Part shown: positions 60,610 to 64,000 of the stretch, piece by piece
Position numbering within the stretch: the first letter of the stretch is position 1
How the letters are laid out: the number at the start of each line of letters is the position of its first letter
Assembly (NCBI RefSeq): GCF_033568475.1
Contig: NC_133121.1
Span: 1,178,001 to 1,242,000 of the forward strand
Direction of reading: 5' to 3'
DNA length: 64,000 bases
Source of the DNA: Henckelia pumila
Lineage: Eukaryota > Streptophyta > Magnoliopsida > Lamiales > Gesneriaceae
Made by a program: the position numbers and the translations under genes
Notes under the pieces: model-generated
Seen by the model: the letters and a program-made list of their open reading frames with translations, nothing else
Told to the model about the DNA's origin: nothing
Databases searched by the model: none

Positions 60610-62475
60610 TTTTGGAAAACTTGTGTTCACAGATCAATCACGATTGATACCCGGTGCAGCGGAAGTTAAAATTTTTTATCATGGAACAATTTCATGGTGT
60701 GGGTATCAACCATTCAACGATTAAATTATTGTGTGTGTAAAATTCAAATAACAATTAATTAAATTTTACCTTCAATCTCGCAACGAGATTACTGGACACC
60801 AACAGATTTTATCTGCTCTTGTTGTCTCTCCCTGGAACCGATGAACTCCTTCAATCAGGTCCACGAACAGAGGTTTAATCCCTCTGATAGATTGCACTAG
60901 AAAATCTATCAGAAGTTTTTATGCGAAGAGAATAAACGAATCTGATTCGTTATTCCTTACTGCGATTCAAAATCACAGACCGGAAAATCTCGGGCAGAGT
61001 ATGGGGAGGGTTCGGCCGAAACAATCTTTGAGAGGAACTAGGGTTTTCGATTTTTGCTCTCAAAATTATGACCTATTGTGTGTAATTTCTGTACTGAAAT
61101 AACTTATTTATAATGCAGGCCACTAACACCTTAGGGCCCATTAATCATAAGCTGGGGCCTGACAAGCAAAGCCCGCTCGTTCAGAAATTAATATAAAATT
61201 CATCGTGACTCCGATTGATGAAACGATTTCACCAATGTGCACAGAAACCATTTCTGCACGTTTTAAAGTCAAAATAAATTTTCCTGAATCCGAATTCAGT
61301 GGTTTCCAAAAATGTCCATCCCTATGTCATTTTAGGAAACCCTACTCCCTTACTCTTAATTAAGAAGTCCAACTCCTTAGTTCATTAAATTTAACTCTTT
61401 AAATTTAACTATCTCAACGGGGATTAAAACTCCATTACACTGTGTGACCCTCAATGGTTCAGGGATACAGCTAGCCGTGGGCTCACAACTCCTTGTGACT
61501 CGGAACAACACTTTCCGACTTGCCCAACGAATCATGGTAAAGCGCCTAGCAACATCGCCCCATGATTCCCTAGGTATCACTGATAGTGCCTACAAGAACC
61601 AGTAGATTTTGGTTAGCGTACAGTACGGTCCCTTCATCCATATATCCCGATCGAATCAACAACCATTGGTATATCGAGAGTCGCTCAAGATTCGATAACT
61701 ATGCAATGCATCTTGAAGATCAAATTAGTGACATCGCATGTGCTACTAAGAAACCATTTCTTAAATCACATCAAGTACTCTGGCCAGAGATTTGTCACAC
61801 TAATATCTCCTCAGATCGCATAGGATATCCACACTCGCAAGTATGTGGTGAATCCTTGACAACAATGCATTGACTCCTATATGTGTCGTAACTGTACCCA
61901 ATCTCGACACCTGATGACCCCCATAGAGTCGGTAAACGAGTCAAAGCACAGCACTAGCATATAGAGTCTCCATGATGTTTCAAGTCGTAAGGACTAATGG
62001 TGTACAACCAAAACCGCGGACTTTATCCACTCGATAAGTGATAACCACTTGGAAAGTCCGGATAGGGTAGTTCGATTATTCATCCTATGAATATCCATTT
62101 GCATGCTTCGAACATCTCCATGTTCCCTACCAATGAAACGTGGTACTCCGCATCGCAAATGCTAGTCTCAAACTCGAGCGATCCTTATCCTTATTATCGG
62201 ACGGCTCAATCGACTAGGAACGGTTTTTAGAATATACAGTGACTATAAGATGTATTTCATGATAGGCATCTCCATGTTCTACCACATCTTACATACACTA
62301 TAGTATATTCAAGGTCTTTATCAAAACAACAATAGTATATCACAATATAACAATATGAAGTAATATAAAGTCATTGCCATAAAAGTGTAAATAATATTAA
62401 ACAAAAGATTGTTTATACAAAGAGTCATCAAAGCCCATAGCCACACAGTTGGCTCACTGGGCACCCACTCTTACA
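60610..62475 (-). repeat. 5' LTR of the copia element
   Basis: 1866 bp, a direct copy of 53462-55327. Its inner end reads TTTTGG instead of TGTTGG on the plus strand, so the conserved terminal CA of this copy is lost. Confidence 0.97.
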
Positions 62476-62676
62476 GTATTTGTTCAAACGCTCCAGGAGT
62501 TGTTCTTAAACATTGTCCGAAGATTGCAAATAGTGTGCCGCACAAACTAGCTCGCAGATGTTTTATCAAAGAAATTAGCTTTACTGATGCCATATGCCAT
62601 ATGTCATACCTTGGTTTCTAAAAGTGCAGTAACTAATGACTTGTTATTGTGATTAATGATATATGTTAACATTTAA

Positions 62677-62798
62677 GGCGTTGATATTTACACTTCATTT
62701 TGTATTATTCACACTCCATTTCGTGTGTAAAATATGTATTCAATTTACTCTCAAGTGGAGTGTTAATAACACAAAATGAAGTGTAAATATCAACTCCC
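62677..62798. mobile_element. Tourist-like palindromic MITE (122 bp)
   Basis: TAA duplications at 62674-62676 and 62799-62801 flank long inverted arms. GTTGATATTTACACTTCATT on the left pairs with AATGAAGTGTAAATATCAAC on the right, continuing for about 39 bases with two mismatches. The single strand could fold into one long hairpin. Confidence 0.85.
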
Positions 62799-62839
62799 TA
62801 AAATCTATTATCTATTACTACTATTATGTAAGAGATCAG

Positions 62840-63783
62840 TAGAGCCGTCAATTCCGGTTAAGCCCGCCACATAATTTAAGTGGGTTGACCCAACAAAATG
62901 TGGGCCTAGATGGGCCAACCCGCCTAGACCCGCGACCCACGTAGGTTGGCCCGCCGCGGGCCTGAAAAATTATTATTTTATTTTTATTTTTATTGTTATA
63001 TATGTATTTTTTAATAAAAGTTGTGATTTTTTATTAATTAATTTATATAAAATTTACACACATGAAATCAATAATTAAAATTTTTATTAAAATTTTTATA
63101 TTAATATTTATTTATGAAATGATGTTTATAATTAATTATAATATTTTTTATTTATTTTTATTTGTCGTGATCCAACCCACGGGCCGGCCCGCCTAACCTG
63201 TAACTAGGGGTGCAAATGAACCGAACATGTTCGTGAGCTTTACGAGTCCGCTCGATAAATATTTGATTCGTATTCGAGCTTATCGAACTCGAGCCAAATT
63301 CGAACATGTTCGAACTTTTTTTCGAGCCGAGCTCGAGGCGAAATACTTTGTTCGATAGTTCGCGAATAGTTCGCGAACCTTAATATTTAATTAATATAAT
63401 ATAATTATATAATAAATATATATACATTTTGAACTTTTTCGAACTTTTCGAGCTTTTCGAAACATAATATCCGAATAGTTCACGAATAGGTTCGAATATT
63501 TCGAACCGAACTCAAACTTCATTTCGAGCCGAGATCGAGCCAAAATATTTGAAATTATCGAACTTCGAATCGAGCTCGAACTCGAATATACTCTTATCGA
63601 GCCGAATTCGAGCCTTAAAATTTTATCATTATTCGGCTCAATTCGGTTCGTTTGCACCCCTACCTGCAACCCACCTTGAGTTGGGTTGGGTTGAGGATTT
63701 TCAGCCCGCCATCGACCCGCCAAAAGATGGGTTTTTGGTGGGCCGGCCCGCCCCGCCATGTGTTGCCCCGTGTGACAGCTCTA
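62840..63783. mobile_element. hAT-like MITE with perfect 8-bp target duplication (944 bp)
   Basis: GAGATCAG at 62832-62839 and 63784-63791 flanks ends TAGAGCCGTCAA and GTGACAGCTCTA (imperfect inverted repeat). Inside are GGGTTGACCC/GGGCCGGCCCG-type inverted GC-rich arms. A second MITE (63205-63662) sits within it. No coding capacity. Confidence 0.88.
63205..63662. mobile_element. nested hAT-like MITE (458 bp)
   Basis: The ends TAGGGGTGCAAATGAACCGAA and TTCGGTTCGTTTGCACCCCTA pair with one mismatch. The flanks CCTGTAAC and CCTGCAAC match at 7 of 8 bases. The inside is full of TTCGAA/GAGCTCGA palindromic words, so it can form much secondary structure. Confidence 0.9.
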
Positions 63784-63791
63784 GAGATCAG

Positions 63792-64000
63792 AGACCCTTT
63801 GTTGGGGTGCACAAAAATATAAATAAATATATATAAAAAAACACACACCATAACTACTTTCCTCTACTATCTCAATTTTTTTTTATTTTTTCATTTAACT
63901 ATTTCTCCAATTTTTCTCCCAATAATATGAATTCCTTTTTTAAAAAAAAATAAAAAATAAAAAATTAACCCCTAGAGACACTTCATTATTTTTTACATGC
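63792..64000. other. AT-rich end of window, nothing recognised
   Basis: A/T-runs only. No ORF or repeat border visible. Confidence 0.6.

Larger units (their letters stand above)
53462..62475 (-). mobile_element. young copia LTR retrotransposon (9.0 kb)
   Basis: Two 1866-bp LTRs (53462-55327 and 60610-62475) in the same orientation flank a minus-strand interior with primer-binding site, long non-coding leader, truncated gag/protease and an intact integrase-reverse transcriptase-RNase H frame. A perfect 5-bp duplication GTATT flanks it (53457-53461 and 62476-62480). By eye only about six LTR differences are visible (about 0.3%), so the insertion is recent. Confidence 0.97.

Noticed and set aside
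62480-62621. Plus-strand frame with NSVPHKLARRCF, reminiscent of a LINE RNase H tail
   Set aside because: Only a dozen residues are suggestive; neighbouring sequence on the other side of the copia insertion (before 53457) does not extend it clearly.

Overview
The window is plant nuclear DNA from a eudicot. The evidence is AT-rich intergenic DNA, GT-AG multi-exon genes, chloroplast-targeted and mitochondrial proteins of plant type, and dense nested transposons. The retroelement proteins suggest an asterid, perhaps Lamiales, but that is only a guess. All exon models below were built by eye from splice sites and reading phase, without transcript data.

Layout. 1-5901 is the gag end and one LTR of a decayed Ty3/gypsy element on the minus strand; its integrase end lies outside the window. 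A 210-bp intron-like segment (2106-2315) separates its gag from its protease. 5902-14712 is an older plus-strand gypsy element. It is split by a 5.0-kb FAR1-type Mutator-like transposon (MULE, 7199-12200) and by a GC-rich hAT-type MITE (13124-13602). 15277-47257 is a gene block with five conserved genes: ISPD (minus, plastid isoprenoid synthesis), an NDUFB3/B12-type complex I subunit (plus), methionine S-methyltransferase MMT (minus), proteasome ATPase RPT5 (plus) and RUS6/DUF647 (minus). 47258-53461 is gene-free and holds MITE and SINE remnants. 53462-62475 is a young copia element with near-identical 1866-bp LTRs. 62476-64000 holds a Tourist-like MITE and one hAT-like MITE nested inside another.

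The gene block appears to join two ancestral neighbourhoods. From memory of Arabidopsis locus numbers, ISPD and the B12 subunit are neighbours (At2g02500/At2g02510), and so are MMT and RUS6 (At5g49810/At5g49820). Here RPT5 lies between MMT and RUS6. ISPD/NDUFB3 and MMT/RPT5 are head-to-head pairs. TGGGCC/AGCCCA (site II-like) motifs lie upstream of NDUFB3 and RPT5.

Most notable for follow-up: the spliceable gag-protease intron in the gypsy element; a row of triloop hairpins in the copia leader, with a similar hairpin in the gypsy LTR; a near-perfect palindrome inside each MULE terminal repeat; a 168-bp tandem duplication over the end of an MMT exon that creates a possible in-frame extra exon; and a very young copia copy that lacks most of gag.
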